Position numbers and translations under genes: made by a program. 64,000 bases of DNA from Pohlia nutans (taxonomy: Eukaryota; Streptophyta; Bryopsida; Bryales; Mniaceae): contig CM040094.1 in NCBI GenBank assembly GCA_022496805.1, forward strand, positions 2,379,501-2,443,500, read 5' to 3'. The notes under the pieces were generated by a model. It was not told where the DNA came from, made no database searches, and was given only the letters and a program-made list of their open reading frames with translations. This document shows, piece by piece, positions 33,701 through 45,886 of this stretch (positions are counted from its first letter, which is position 1; the number at the start of each line of letters is the position of its first letter).

Positions 33701-36163
33701 CAAAGGAGTTCTCTGCTACGGCCCTCCTGGAACCGGCAAGACTTTGTTAGCCAGAGCCGTTGCAAACAGGACAGATGCTTGCTTCATTCGTGTTATTGGC
33801 AGCGAGCTTGTTCAGAAATATGTAGGAGAGGGAGCTCGGATGGTTCGTGAACTTTTTCAGGTAATATGAATGCCGATCTTTCTTTTGAAGAGTGTTTCCT
33901 ACCATTTACCTGCTATTTCTACATTTGTATTGTAGATGGTCAAACTTGCTTATTGATTGTAGTCTGCTGTGTCCTTGAATCCCATCTATGTGGAATTGTT
34001 TGTTTATTCAGATGTAGATTTATGTCTTCATGCAGCTCATTTACATGTTTCTCCTATTTATGGTATGGGTGAGCAGATGGCTCGATCGAAGAAGGCTTGC
34101 ATTGTGTTTTTTGACGAGGTAGATGCGATTGGAGGTGCTCGGTTTGACGATGGTTCGGGTGGTGACAATGAGGTCCAAAGGACTATGCTTGAAATAGTCA
34201 ACCAGCTGGATGGTTTTGATGCTCGTGGCAACATTAAAGTGTTGATGGCAACCAACAGGTAAAATTCTCCTCTACTATTGAAGGTTTTATTTCTTGTATG
34301 GATTATGGTGCTCTGTAAAGTAGATGTGGCACGTGTACAGTGGGGTACCAATCAAAATGTCGTTTTCGAATTTGCAGTGAGAAAATTTCAGTTTTGCCAA
34401 CTTTGAAAGTCTCCCAAGAGCTCAGAAATCGGTGTTTTACCACGAAACTTTTACCAAAGAATTATCTTCAAGTTAATTACATGTATGCCAAATTTCAAGG
34501 CCAAAAGATTCACTGAAAAAAAGTTATTCTAAATCTACCAACATTGGTATTTTTTCACTGCTGCCAACTTTGACAGCCTCCCAAAGATTGAATTTGTTTG
34601 TTTTTGCCATGAAATTCTTGGAACAAAATCCTCTTTATGTTAATAACATGAAGAGGATTTCATTGCTACCAACATGTGTAGTTGTGAGGGAAACCATTTC
34701 ATTGCTACCAACTTTGACTACTATGTTGGTAGATTTTGAATAACTTTTTTTTGGTGAATCTTTTGGCCTTGAAATTTGGCATACATATAATTAACTTAAA
34801 GATAATTCTTTAGTAAAAGTTTCGTGGTAAAATACCAATTTTTGAGCTCTCGGGAGGCTTTCAAAGTTGGCTGTACTCAAAGTTGGTAGCAATGAAATGG
34901 TTTCCCTCACAACTACACATGTTGGTAGATTGTTAATATCTTTTTTTGCATTAATCTTTTGGCCTTGAAATTTTTATCATATGTTATTAACATAAAGAGG
35001 ATTTTGTTCCAAGAATTTCATGGCAAAAACAAACAAATTCAATCTTTGGGAGGCTGTCAAAGTTGGCAGCAGTGAAAAAATACCAATGTTGGTAGATTTT
35101 GAATAACTATTTTTCGGTAAATCTTTTGGCCTTGAAATTTGGCATACATATAATTAACTTGAAGATAATTCTTTGGTAAAAGTTTCGTGGTAAAACACCA
35201 ATTTCTGAGCTCTTGGGAGACTTTCAAAGTTGGCAGAACTGAAATTTTCTCACTGCGAATTCGAAAACGACATTTTGATTGGTACCCCACTGTACAAATA
35301 CACTGAGGAAGGAGAATCTCCTCCCGCAAGCATGTAACTCCTGCATCTTCGCAAGATAAATAGTTAGTGATTGGTTTCATACAATCAAATTATTGAGAGC
35401 GGGGTTTTTAGTAGTACTAAAAATAATTGGTACTTGTTCAGACCTGATACGCTAGATCCAGCACTTCTACGACCAGGTCGGTTGGATCGTAAGGTGGAAT
35501 TTGGGTTGCCTGATCTTGAAAGTCGAACCCAGATATTCAAGATCCATACACGGACTATGAATATAGAGCGGGACATTCGGTTTGAGCTTCTTGCGCGCCT
35601 TTGCCCCAATTCCACAGGTTTTGACCCTTACTATCCTCAAGTTTGATTTGTTGCACTCTCTTAAAAGCGGACTTTCTCACTAGATTCTATTCTTAGGGAA
35701 AATCCGATTCTTTCATATTACCTGTAGATTCTTGTGTTTTCACACAAGTCTTTAACACTGGGTGTATGCACATGTATAAACCAAGTAAATGTGTTTGAAG
35801 TTCAGGCTGTGTCTGAGTGTGTGAATAAATCAATTGTGAGGGATTATCTTTGCTTTGTTCTTAGGAATGAAGGTAAAGGAGACGGTAGAAGAGAGTACTG
35901 GAATATGAGTTATTATGGCATTGATAGAAGTTATGGGCAAAGGTTCCTTCAGGTCTGTCTGAAAGTTCAAAACTATGTAACTGATGCAAGTGTTTTGTTG
36001 TTCAGGTGCCGATATTCGGAGTGTGTGTACAGAGGCAGGCATGTACGCAATTCGTGCACGTAGGAAAACCGTCACAGAAAAGGACTTCTTGGAGGCTGTC
36101 AACAAGGTTATTAAAGGTTACCAGAAGTTTAGTGCGACACCCAAGTACATGGTGTACAATTAG
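30784..36163 (+). CDS. RPT1: 26S proteasome ATPase RPT1
   Basis: Ten exons: 30784-30867, 31901-31982, 32336-32427, 32545-32622, 32952-33013, 33231-33375, 33642-33860, 34077-34258, 35442-35617 and 36006-36163. All have GT-AG borders and agreeing phases, giving 425 codons (plant RPT1 is 426). RPT1 is one of six AAA+ subunits of the 19S base ring that unfold ubiquitinated proteins and open the 20S gate, in cytosol and nucleus. Seen: the conserved N-terminal [16 protein letters not shown], Walker A GPPGTGKT (residues 208-215), Walker B FFDE (265-268), sensor ATN (to 314), arginine-finger region LRPGRLDR (324-331) and the RPT1 C-terminus KYMVYN, with no HbYX motif. No stop, shift or missing key residue. 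Intron 1 (1033 bp) has internal duplications; intron 8 (1183 bp) carries a foldback transposon. A telo-box precedes the start. Confidence 0.97.
31012..31540. repeat. Direct duplication in RPT1 intron 1
   Basis: A segment beginning CTGTTTCTGGTCTCGGTGCG (about 31015-31145) recurs, diverged, at about 31350-31535. Shared blocks are TTGTAACCCTA, GGTGTTGAAT, ACACT(G/A)AAATGTGG and GAACAATA. It is non-coding; the later copy also contains extra sequence. Confidence 0.6.
34338..35292. mobile_element. Foldback element in RPT1 intron 8
   Basis: 955 bp starting CAGTGGGGTACCAATCAAAA and ending with its exact complement, flanked by TA on both sides (34336-34337 and 35293-35294). The two arms match inversely for more than 300 bp with only scattered differences, and further inverted blocks lie nearer the centre. 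TA duplication and CAGTG ends suggest a Tc1/mariner-type foldback; hAT ends also begin CAGTG, but no 8-bp duplication is visible. No coding. The RPT1 exons on either side still join in frame. Confidence 0.85.
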
Positions 36164-36478
36164 CCCGGTTCCTTTTACTGTTCATAAGTTTCCGAGATAT
36201 TTTGGTTCATTGGCAACTAGACATTGTAACCTGATATTGTAAAGACGTCCAAGAGGTGTTCTCTTGGCAAGCGACACCACGTGGTAGTCCTATAACGGCC
36301 CTGACATGGAATCCAAGAATGCCATGATCTAGCAGCTGCACGTTTTTGATAACTTCTTGCTGTGGGAAGTTTTCTTCCATTGTTCGTTGTTTCGCTGTAT
36401 ACTTATCAACTCTCTGCTTTTCTGCAGCGGTGTACAGTAATCCCTTGTTTGTAAAGAAGCTACTAACATTGTTTTTTT
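36164..36478 (+). other. RPT1 3' untranslated/downstream region
   Basis: TGTAACC and TGTAAAG (36224-36242), resembling plant far-upstream polyadenylation elements, lie about 65-80 bp after the stop codon. No canonical AATAAA and no other gene seen. Confidence 0.4.
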
Positions 36479-37678
36479 TTAACCCTTTAGCGAAAATTAC
36501 AAAAGAAGGACCTGAAGTCAAACTTCTGAATTGTCCTAAAGACATTCTCCTCTAAGATTTCTCAGTAACGATGTTGGTTTATGCGGCCCTCTACTTTGCA
36601 TACCAATCCAAGTCCATGACTGCACATATTTCTCCAAATCATAATTCTCCCGCCACTAAGTTTCACTGTCTAAATAACCAAGACATTCCATCTGTCTTCC
36701 ATCTGAATAAAATCGGTTGATTCAAGACTCATTTGAGAAGATTAGACGACTCCAATCATCTATTGCTCAATTTTGGTAGTTTTCTAAACTCTCAATGTGC
36801 CTTGACATTTTGCCTAGAAAGATTTAGCTTCTTCTTTAGAGGTGCACCTAAACCACCTCTACGAAGTGCACACCTTGCAATTTGAAAACTCCTCTTTCTG
36901 GACTCGTCTTGTTGCATTCACAACAATATCTAATCTTCATATAATCATTTCAAGCACACATGCTCGATCCACTACTCTTGTCATTAACTATAGCCTACCT
37001 CCACGTGCACAATCTACATTGGAAAGATATGTTTGTCAAAGGTTATGCACACTTCCTACACTAACATGGAAAGTTCTTGCAATTTCTCTATGTGGACACC
37101 CTCTTGTTGTCTTCTCAGTAAAGAAAGCCTATACAGAGAAGATACTAGTTTGTGCACACAAATGGAAAACAATTAATAGACAATGTAAAGCTCTAAAAGT
37201 GTAAGTTGAAGTTCTATGCAGAATAGCTCCCATCATATACAAACTCTCTAACCATGTAGTTACAAAACTAATCAAATAAGTAAAGATGACTATTGCGCTC
37301 CCAAATGAACACATGCATGCATTGCCATGTGTATGACCTACTAGTATTGGCAATTAACTTCAAATAGAAGCGCATGAAACTTTAATTAGTGACCTTACAC
37401 TTGTTAATTTACACATAGAGGTGTTCAAATTTCAGAGTCAAAAAATCTTATCAATGTTGGAAGGCACTGTATGTAGTTCAATGAGATACTGAAATCTTGC
37501 AATTCCACCATTGAATAATTCTTTAATTGTGGCAAAATGTCACACTTTAATTGAAGATACGATTATATGGTTAATTTCTAATTTAATCCATTCTAATATT
37601 GATAATATCAATCATGGTAGAAAAATCCACTTAAATATATTGCACTAAGCTACAATACCTTTGGCATTAAAAGGTTAA
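36479..37678. mobile_element. Possible TTAA/CCC element of about 1.2 kb
   Basis: Begins TTAACCCTTTAGCG after a T-run and ends GGCATTAAAAGGTTAA. The right end has GGTTAA rather than GGGTTAA, and no second copy was seen in the window, so the pairing of these ends is tentative. The open frame at 36842-37204 has no family resemblance. Confidence 0.35.
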
Positions 37679-37876
37679 CATGCAAAAATAAGTTGGAGCA
37701 CACAATTGATCTTATAGTAGCCAATAGTCTAGCATGACGAAGGCAAGTTGGATTTTAATACCCAAAATATTCAGTAGCAAAGCTTGGCTCGCAAATCTAC
37801 AACATATTCTACATTTTTGGGAAGAGTAAATCAATCGCTATCCACGTTTTATGGAGTTGCAAGTATTGGGAACTTA

Positions 37877-38230
37877 GGGCCGCTTCCCACTATAACCGTC
37901 CAAGTCAAAAGGCCGTGGGATTGAGTGGCCAAACTTTGTTGAGAGTCCAAAGAAATCTACTCAAAATAGGCAATAAAATAGTTTTCATTTTTTATGAAAA
38001 GAAATCAACGACCCTAAACCGCCCATAGTTTGGGTTTCCATTCCCGTCCGACCCAAACTTCTTTTGGAGAGGCCGTCACCTTGGTCAAAAAGTGTTGCCA
38101 TATAAGCATTTTGGAGGGTGACGGCCTTTGGACTTTGGCCTCTAGTGTGAAGGATCGAGAAGCCAAACTCTTGGTCTCTTGCAATCCAATTGACAACCCC
38201 TCGACCTTTGGCCACAGTGTGAAGCGGCCC
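37877..38230. mobile_element. Tourist-like MITE with TTA duplication
   Basis: 354 bp. Termini GGGCCGCTTCCCACT and the complement of GGGCCGCTTCACACT are inverted repeats differing at one base, and TTA flanks both sides (37874-37876 and 38231-38233). PIF/Harbinger-type by this duplication. Overlapping open frames inside are shadows of the inverted repeats. Confidence 0.75.
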
Positions 38231-38233
38231 TTA

Positions 38234-41200
38234 CAGTTGTAAATGAGTAGCACACGAGTGCTGACCATTTCATTTGCATGTATGGGAGTAATGAATGTAG
38301 GTTTTTCTCTTGAAAAACATTGATGTATCTTATATTTGCCATGAGTCCACTATCTCATTCTTTCTACGTCTCGTGTTCATCCACTTTACTGATCTTGTTG
38401 GATGAAGTTAAAAGGCCCAACACATGCTACTAAATGTTATGCCGTTCAAGTAACTTATTGGTTGGATTGTTTTCATTTGCAAAGCATACGTTAAACTTTG
38501 GTAGTATAAGGACTTGCACTAGTAAAAAAAAGTGGCACTTCCACGGACATGCCCAGGCAAAATCATTGTGCGTGCATGAAATTGGGTACTACTTACATGG
38601 GTATCTCCCTCGACAATGCCACCTTTTCTACTAGTGTTGTGCGAAAGATTTGAAAGAGATGCTACTGCAAGGTAAATCTCAAATTAGGACCTTTGGTTGG
38701 ATTGATTTCATCACTTTGGTACACCAGAGTTCGGACTGGTATATAGAGGGAGATCAGGGTATCAATCCAGGTCTGGATACTGGTATCGGGTAACTGACAT
38801 GCCTGCTATGGCACTTTGGATAAATATTTGCCTGGTATCGCTTTTGGTGCAACTTATGATCGTTGCTTTGGTATTTGCCATATTCTCCCCTTCGAGATTT
38901 ACAAGCCGGAGTCTCGTCTCCTGCCCAACAGTGATCCCATGACTAGTTTGTGGTATTTAGTGCAAATGTTACCACCCATGCAGAACGGGTCAGCTACTTT
39001 TGCTACCCAAGTATGTAGAAGTAGAAAAGGAAAAATAAAACTATTCTTTACAAGATATATATGTAGATAGTTCTTATTGGTTGCCAAGTACTTATGAAGC
39101 CTTAATTGGTTGTTATTGATGCTACCTCCAAAGCAAATGATGTAGCATATTGTCTATTGACTTATAAAATTTGCTAATGACTATTTATACCTACAACGTA
39201 CTCAGTAGCACAAGAATTTTGTTTTGTAGAAATCCAGTTAATTATAGCCAGTTTTGGGATCAGTGCTGCCCATTGTTGTATGACAAAACTTGGTGACAAT
39301 GTACATGAAGATCTAGCAGTTAGTGTAAAATTGGTTGAATGAAATCTGCCAAATTACCGGTTGAAACTCATAGTTTTAGGCTAAAATCTTTTGATACTCT
39401 GGGGACACATCGGTAATAAACAGATGGGTTTGTGTTTAAAACCGGTTGCTTTTGTAAAATATTAGATTTTAGTTGGTTCCCTTGGAAAACTCTCCCACTA
39501 GTAGCAAACCTGTCGTTTTTCATTCCTCATTTCTTGGGAACAGTGAATAGTGGCAGAATGTTATACTTACATTTTTGTCTTCTTATGACCAAAACTACTC
39601 ATTAGCACTAACACAGCCCATGTGCATGGCGCCGTTTCATTTCTTTTTCATTTATAGTAAGTGAAAAACTGCACATTTCCTTCTTGCGCCCGTTCAGTGC
39701 TTGGTGAATAATTTACAAATTTGGCGGTGCGAAAAGTATGTTAGATTTGTGAGTTTGAATTGGGCAGCATTTGTCAGCTATTTTCACCTTTTCCCAAGTA
39801 GCAGAAGCTGCAGAATCTGCACCCTTCCCAGTGACGACACTGATAGATCAGAGACAATCATAAAATGTGACAAAAAGTCGTCTGTCCAGTTCCTCTTTAA
39901 GCTTCGTTAAACCCATTTGTACACTGATGGTATTTTTCATACTTGTCTGTGCACATACATAAGTAGTCCTCCGTACTTCCTCAACTTAACTTATCCCCCC
40001 GCACGTAACTCTCTGTCTTTACTTGCCAATACTTATGGAGCGGTTCGGGACTGTGACATGCATGAGTAGATGAGCGGGACTTTTGCCCCAAACGAGACGG
40101 TGAGACGTCAACGTCCGCGCTCTGTACCACTTTTTGAAAATTCCTGTGACGGAAGATGCTCAATTTGAAATCCCGGGACAGAAAGGGGAAAAAGAAAAAT
40201 GTTGTGCATGTGACTGATGGTGAACTGTGGCCAACTAGCATTGATGTCCCATGACAAAAAAAATTCGGGCTGCTAACTCAGACAAACTGCCATGTAAAAA
40301 TAATATTTAATTATATATTTTTAAATCACAAAAAATATTTTAAAAATATTCCCATTTCAGCCACGTTGAATTGGAAATTTTTAGTGTTTTTTTAATATTT
40401 TTTAAGTATTTTTTTGTGAATTTTTATTTTTATTTTTATGTTTTTGCATGGCAGTTTGGCTCTGTTTGCAGCCTTTTGGAGGCCTCAATTTTTTTGTAAG
40501 AGTATGACTTCTTTCAAGCTATGTATATAGAGTACGAGGATTTTTCACGGCAATTTTTCATTTTTCGAACATGTGCCACCGATGAAACAAACATTGTAGC
40601 ACTTTCATCGAGATTTTAGATGCAAGTATGTCGTCATAATTGGATGAGAATTTTCACAAATGGATGAAGATATGTGAACATGTATGAATTTTTGGCAAGT
40701 AAGGAATGAGTTTTGTATCCAAATTTAGCTCTTATTGAAAATGATTTTGCTTTCTAGCTATAATTCAAGACTACCAGTGTTGATCATCTCAGTAACATAA
40801 CAATGCTAGTATAGCCTCCAAATGAGCCATAACATTCTTTAGCTAGTACTGCAGCACACTCTTTTGTTTGTGTAATGAATCAACCTCTGAGTAGGAAATT
40901 GATGATGTGGAACATGTAAAAACTATTAATAAAAAAGAAGTTTGTTGAGTTGCCAAGCCATCTTTTGGTAAAGATGGCTTTGATTCTCTAAAAGATTACA
41001 ATTCATGCAACGATTATGGTATATGATGTTGATTCCCAAGGATGAACAATGGAGCTACTAAAGAATGTTATGAGGGCCAAATGCAGTGAGCATATGCTCC
41101 TTATTTTCTTGGCCTCTACAAAACAACCCTATCACTTGTCACTTAAAACAACATGCTACTTTTAGCAATTAGTATTGTTTACAACATCCTCAATCGCAAT

Positions 41201-41289
41201 GCAACAAAAACAAACTTGATAAACGCTTGACTGTATTAGGTCCAACTATGAACTCTTCATCTTGAATCCATATATGTTAGCATGATGGA
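38234..41289. other. Gene-free stretch
   Basis: I read it on both strands for exons and repeats and recognise nothing certain. Several short open frames (38816-39070, 39701-39910, 40241-39981) lack family signatures. 40250-40450 is A/T homopolymer-rich. Confidence 0.5.
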
Positions 41290-42440
41290 AACAAACTTGG
41301 CACGAGAGGGACGGGGCTAGTTGGTTGGAACAACTTTATTACTTATAACAGATCACCTATCAACACAATCATGTAATTTACATAGAATGCTCAAACGGAC
41401 CCAACGGGAATCAAACCTAGACCACTTGACCCCTAAACGCTGTCGAGACCAAAAAATGGCTTATGAATGAAGTCGATTGTTCAATTCCAACTCTTGCGTG
41501 GATGATTTCCATCCAATTCTTTATGTGAAGGGCTTTGCTTGGTGATGCCACCCCTTCAAGTCAAACTCAAATCATTCAAGAAATTTTTAGATTTTACATG
41601 GGGTCTCCACTACAAAAAGAGTTGTAAACACGGTTCACCGTGTAGTGTATTTTGATTTTTTTTGCTTGTTCTACTTAAACTAAAAATAGGCCATGAAAAT
41701 GAGTTTCATTGCATTTGAGCTTAACTAACAAAATGAATTTTTCCAGGTCTAGTTTCTACTCCACTTTGAATTTTTGGAAAATTTTGAAAATTGATTATTC
41801 TATTGTAGTTACAAGTTTGGTAGGTATCACCAAGGTGTAGCAAATTTTCTAAATTTAGATACACAGATGATTTTCATCAACAAAACTTTTTTTCATTGTA
41901 ATTTACACTTTAGATTAAAAAATTGGAATTTTCTAGTACATTTTGTAATTGATATAGATTTTCTTTACAATCACTTCATAAAACTGTAATAATTTCAAAT
42001 TTTCACCAAAATTTATGAAAAATTCATGATTTGTAGTAGACATGTGACTTCGTCTACTAAAAATATAAAATTGAATTCTTGCATTATTTTTGGTAGTAAA
42101 ATTGATTGTGACAGATAAAACATGATTCTGTGGTCATAGGCACAACGTTGAGGGGTTAAATGTGATACAACAACTACCTACAACCAACCGTGGAGCTTGT
42201 GATTTGATGACCATCAAAAGAGAAAAGGAATACTTATACGCACAAACACATTACATCCTCTAAGAACACGTGGTTACTTATTGATGTTTGGTTACTGGTT
42301 ACTAGAGTGTTTATTCTTGAAAGCGGAGAGTAGTTTTGCACCAATGTTTCCTTTTCTAGTGGGCACTGACTCATTGTCAAAAAAAATAAACACTTTATTC
42401 ACACATGCCTCAAAAGAGGACGAGAATTCTAATCTATCTT
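41290..42440 (-). repeat. tRNA-like-box repeat, copy 1, split by a transposon
   Basis: On the - strand a Pol III B-box-like GGTTTGATTCCC lies at about 41407-41418, and an A-box-like GGTTGGTTGTAGG at about 42182-42194. The two are separated by the TTAA element 41427-42159. The same arrangement, uninterrupted, occurs at 48180-48595, and homology continues beyond the boxes (GGAGAGTAGTTTTGCA), so the repeat is larger than a simple SINE head. Confidence 0.5.
41427..42159. mobile_element. TTAA/CCC element, subfamily C, copy 2
   Basis: 733 bp, left end TTGACCCCTAAACGCTGTCG (TTGA in place of TTAA), right end CAACGTTGAGGGGTTAA. Similar in length and body to 4303-5038. It sits between the A- and B-box-like parts of a repeat, so it is younger than that repeat. 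Confidence 0.6.
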
Positions 42441-43194
42441 TATGTTGAACCACCTCTTTTTAGTGAACACAATCCGGTATTATAACAACACACTCCATAG
42501 GAATGGGGAACTTGAAGTTATTAACTTTAGTCATTAGGAGCAATATGACATCTCAAGAAGGCCCCCACTTTGGATCAACAAAATTCAACTAGCCATATTA
42601 AAATAATATTTTTTAATATAAAAATGAATCTAAAAATATATATATATATATAAAAATCACAGTTTAACATGGACAACCATTTGCTATATCAAACTGCAAT
42701 TTTTTATTTAAATTTTTTTATTATTATATATATATTTTATTTTTTATTGATTGTTGTTGGTTTATTGTTGATCAATAGTTTGACAAAGGAAAGGGGCCTT
42801 TTGAAGGCCCAAATTCCCTCCTAATGTTTAGGGTTGCATCTATTCTTGCTTGGAGTGTAAAGGTAATCCGAACAAGATAAAAAAAACAACATGTTTTGTT
42901 TGCAATAAATGCTATATATCTAAAGCATCAAGTAGTTTCCATGACAAAGATTGTGAGGTCAAAGTCTTGTTTTGTACAAGGATAGTACAACTTGTGCAAT
43001 GTTGGCTACATTGGACCCTCCTTTTGAGGCTTCTCTAAAAACTTGGAGGTCAAATTATACCTTTTTAATGACATTTTCAACACTAAGTGTTGACTTCAAA
43101 ATTTTGACCTTGAATATGGTTTCAAAAGTGTGGAATTTGTATTGAGCCTTGAAACTCCTAATGAGCAAGTACAAAATAGGGGAAAGATTTATTT
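42441..43194. other. AT-rich spacer with TA-rich simple sequence
   Basis: TATATATATA runs at about 42636-42652 and 42725-42740. No coding sequence recognised. Confidence 0.5.
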
Positions 43195-43748
43195 TTAACC
43201 CTTTAACATCCCATTTCATCATTGTTTTCAAAGAAGCGTTATAAAATGCTTGATGAAAACCAAAAATGGAGTTGATGCACAAAGAAAACTAGCAGATGCC
43301 AATGTGAAGATCACATCTGTACGGTTGGATTTATCATATCAATTAATTATTGTTTTTAATTAAAATTTGAAGGTTTGCTCTTAAAATTCGATTAAAATCC
43401 CAAATTAACACAAAAATATAATATTATTGGAATGAAATTGGAATGACATGAACCATGAGATGGTATGGTTTCTATTATTTGATTCTACTTATATTGGAAA
43501 ATCAGTTTTTTGGTCTCACTTTTCAAGCTAAGAATGAAAATTAACATATTATTAAACCAATTCTTTTATTTTCTAAAAATAATAGTAAACTATTTTGAAT
43601 ATCCAAACCGTACAAAGGACAGTCAACTTGTACAAGAACTAAGAGAAAGTTTAGTGAATGAAAATTGTACAATTTGGATGTTTGGAATTAGAATAGTTGT
43701 AATATGTTTTCTGTCCAATATATAAACGCGGGCGCGTCAAAGGGTTAA
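43195..43748 (-). mobile_element. TTAA/CCC MITE, subfamily A, copy 2
   Basis: 554 bp from TTAACCCTTTAACATCCC to GGCGCGTCAAAGGGTTAA; body inverted relative to 1354-1901 (AAAATGGAGTTGATGCACAA near the left end). Confidence 0.75.
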
Positions 43749-44968
43749 CCTAACCTCAACATATTCTGAACAAAGTCTTGAGGGATATTTTGCATAAGGG
43801 TTTTAGCCCTAATAACGGTTCACCCTTTTGCTCTCATTGCATGAAAGATAAAATATTCAAAACATGTGATTTTTGAGACAAGGTTGTTGTGGACTTCCAA
43901 TTATGTACCATCATTTTTAGGTAAAGAATTCGATAGCATGTTCAATATTCCAGAATCCGTTACAACAATCCTTGTGTAATGATTCTAATTCATAGGTATA
44001 GCTTACAAGGGGTAAAGAATCTTATGTGATCATGTGCCATTAAAATTTGAAAAATATGGATCTACTTTATGTGAAAAAATAGGTTTTTTTTTTTTTTTTT
44101 TTTTTTCAAAATTTCTAAATAGCCTATGTTTCTATGATCGGTGAATGGAACTATTCTCATGGGCATTCTCGTCGATGAAAATATAAATTATAGATGGAGC
44201 ATCCTTTATTCATCTAAATTAGATTAGTAGTTTTGAGATACACATTTCATAGCACTTCCCATTCTTCTTAATTATTTTTCCTAGTGCTTTCAAAACTATT
44301 TAGTAAACGATTGGGACAATTGTATGCCACTTGGTGTAGAGCCTAAAATACCAAAATAAAGAAGGTTGATAGAAATGTTGAACACCTAGGGATGCACTGC
44401 ACTAAACACGTACAAGTACACATAATTTGTTGTATGATGTTTACATACAATAAACATATTTAGAGCTAAATTTATTCGCGTATACTTACATAAAACATAT
44501 ATTTAGGATGGAATAGATTTGTATACAAAGATTTTTAGACATATAACCCCTCTTATATAAGAGGTTTTTAAGAAGGATCATGAATGCACATGATTCTCAA
44601 ACATCATGTGAAGTGCACCCCCGGGATTGAACACCATTTTATCAACACCCAAAACTTGTATCCATCATGCAATGTACCGACTAATTATTCTAATTACTCT
44701 ACATTGTTCATGTGGTATTTAAAAACAAAATTAACCGTTTAAGGTCTAGAGAGCCCTTTCCGACCAGTGTTATACAACAATATCCCATTGTACATGGCAT
44801 GGTTCCACACCTCCTATGGATTTAACTCCTAAACGTCCCATGGGGATAGTGGACACATTTTTGTATAATTGGCATGTGCTACTGACAAGAAGTTCTAAAT
44901 TAGGATATCAATAGCTCACTAGAATCGCATTGATCTAAATTTCAACTTCTTTGTAGAACTCAAACCCA
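43749..44968. other. Spacer with a 23-T run and a TTAA-element end
   Basis: Uninterrupted T-run at 44084-44106. TTAACTCCTAAACGTCCCAT at 44822 looks like a left end; its first about 150 bp match, inverted, the sequence ending at 53864 (ATGGGACGTTTAA). No gene. Confidence 0.45.
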
Positions 44969-45886
44969 TTAACCCCTAAAGGACCATGCTCATTCTTAAA
45001 ATTTTATCACTTTCTCGTGATGCTTTCAAAAAGGCAGTTGTATCTCTTTATTGGTATTCATGTAGAAAACTTCACCGTTGAAGCTCAAAGAGGACTTAGT
45101 CATGAGAGTGTATGTCAATTTTCAGAACAATCTACCGCATATATTACATGATTATAAGGTTTGATCATAAGTTGATTTTTGAAATTTTTGAACAAAACCA
45201 AGAGGTCATTCATTGCAAACTTTTTCATAAAATTAAGAACCATGATTAGCGTTTGAAATTTTAGGAGCATACAAAGATGTACTATATCTAGGTGCTCACA
45301 AAAAATGGTGTTCTAAAACTAAATACAACAACAATGATTGATTCTCAAAGATTTATGTTTGGGTTCAGTGACTTGTTGGTGACTCGTTGAGCCGGTGTTT
45401 GTTGATTTTTACATTGCATAAAATGTTTTAAAGAATTCAAATATATATTTGGAATATTCCAAATATTCCAAAATAATATAAAATATGTTGAAAAGATTCC
45501 AATTATTTTTGAAAAGATTCCATTTTAAATATATTTAAACATTTTCCGTAATTATTATATAGTGTTAATGATGCAATAATGGCAAAAAAATTACATATTG
45601 TATACTCTCTTTTTTTAACAAATGTGACGTCCAAGTGTAAAAACGCCTTCCAAGTCATCACCCACCCTAACTACTATGTCCCAAGTTCACCTACGTTGAC
45701 GTTTTGGTTTTTTCCCGATGAATCAACCAATGTAATTGCAAATCTTGAAAGATTTTTGTGTTCTTGTAACGGACATTTTCAATTCTCTAATCAACATTGA
45801 GTCAAAATTATGAAATCCAAACAAGTCATTAAAGTAATGAAATTATTTTTGGACACAATGTGTCCACCTGGTCCTTTAGGGGTTAA
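44969..45886. mobile_element. TTAA/CCC element, 918 bp
   Basis: Ends TTAACCCCTAAAGGACCA on the left and its exact 18-bp complement on the right. The largest well-bounded member seen here. An open frame of 73 codons at 45579-45800 inside it shows no transposase motif, so it is non-autonomous as far as I can see. Confidence 0.75.

Noticed and set aside
38816..39070. 84-codon frame with FEIYKPESRLLPNSDPM, considered as an exon
   Set aside because: No family resemblance, no conserved splice pattern and AT-rich repeat-like surroundings.
41380..41430. A tRNA gene on the - strand from the B-box-like sequence
   Set aside because: No acceptor or anticodon stems can be drawn; only promoter-like boxes inside a longer repeat are present.
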